The notes under the pieces were generated by a model. The model ran no database searches. It saw nothing but the letters and a program-made list of their open reading frames with translations, and was not told where the DNA came from. Of a stretch of DNA of 32,158 nt, positions 32,085-32,158 are shown piece after piece (position 1 is the stretch's first letter; every line of letters begins with the position of its first letter). Made by a program: the position numbers and the translations under genes. Source of the stretch: DASWHD01 sp036393335 (lineage in GTDB: Bacteria > CG2-30-53-67 > CG2-30-70-394); assembly GCA_036393335.1 (NCBI GenBank), contig DASWHD010000066.1, forward strand, positions 1 to 32,158. Direction: 5' to 3'.

Positions 32085-32158
32085 ATGGAAGTTCAAGCCA
32101 ACAATCTCGATCTGCGGGTATACCTCTCCCTGCTCGTCCGCAACCGATGGTGGGTGCT
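32085..32158 (+). CDS. Wzz-like polysaccharide chain-length determinant (5' fragment, cut by window edge)
   Basis: Only about 24 residues are visible: MEVQANNLDLRVYLSLLVRNRWWV. The pattern of a short polar leader, LDLRxYLxLLxRxxWW and the start of a hydrophobic helix is that of Wzz/chain-length determinants, whose gene commonly follows the export-protein gene. The assignment rests on this opening and on operon position. Confidence 0.65.
   Translation, partial: MEVQANNLDLRVYLSLLVRNRWWV

Noticed and set aside
1..32158. tRNA, rRNA or mobile-element genes
   Set aside because: No cloverleaf-like or rRNA-like segment and no transposase or integrase motif was found by reading; a covariance-model search would be needed to exclude small RNAs.

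Overview
The window is a GC-rich, gene-dense bacterial chromosome segment. It has no rRNA, tRNA, transposase, integrase or CRISPR array that I can see. Gene content points to Pseudomonadota, most likely a Gammaproteobacteria-like lineage. LeuC, LeuD and MogA are of the enterobacterial type in length and motifs, and one gap carries a pair of REP palindromes of the GTAGGAGC type familiar from gammaproteobacteria. The order xseB-ispA-dxs-tlyA is also seen in deltaproteobacteria, so I do not go below phylum with confidence.

Layout. 1-1.8 kb (minus): a stand-alone sigma-54 activator, cut by the window edge, and a HAD hydrolase with a variant nucleophile motif. 2.0-5.1 kb (plus): an AT-rich palindromic promoter, a TIGR02147-family protein and a beta-propeller lipoprotein. 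5.2-19.1 kb (minus): mprF, a peptidase MA-like protease, a rhodanese, a family-4 uracil-DNA glycosylase, nadK, tlyA, dxs, ispA, xseB, comEC and rsmD. 19.2-21.3 kb (plus): rmuC and a BCAM0308-family zinc-ribbon-like protein. 21.4-22.4 kb (minus): an OmpA-like protein and a 72-residue orphan. 22.7-26.1 kb (plus): mog, an orphan, leuC and leuD. 26.2-31.3 kb (minus): cysE, gltX, ispF, ispD and a TIGR03790-family protein. 31.5 kb to the end (plus): the start of an exopolysaccharide export operon (export protein, then a Wzz-like chain-length gene cut by the edge).

Most genes are housekeeping. Isoprenoid synthesis is well represented: dxs, ispD and ispF of the MEP pathway plus ispA. Genome maintenance is covered by the glycosylase, xseB, rmuC and comEC, and leucine and cysteine synthesis by leuCD and cysE.

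The most unusual material lies between genes and in a few divergent active sites. Several gaps are filled by short-period degenerate repeat phrases (period 7 in two gaps, period about 9-10 in two others). REP-like palindromes form the 5' leader of the protease gene. The TIGR02147/lipoprotein pair has two palindromes sitting in its promoter. The glutamyl-tRNA synthetase departs from the family at several normally near-invariant sites. The peptidase MA gene and ispD lack a convincing conventional start codon.
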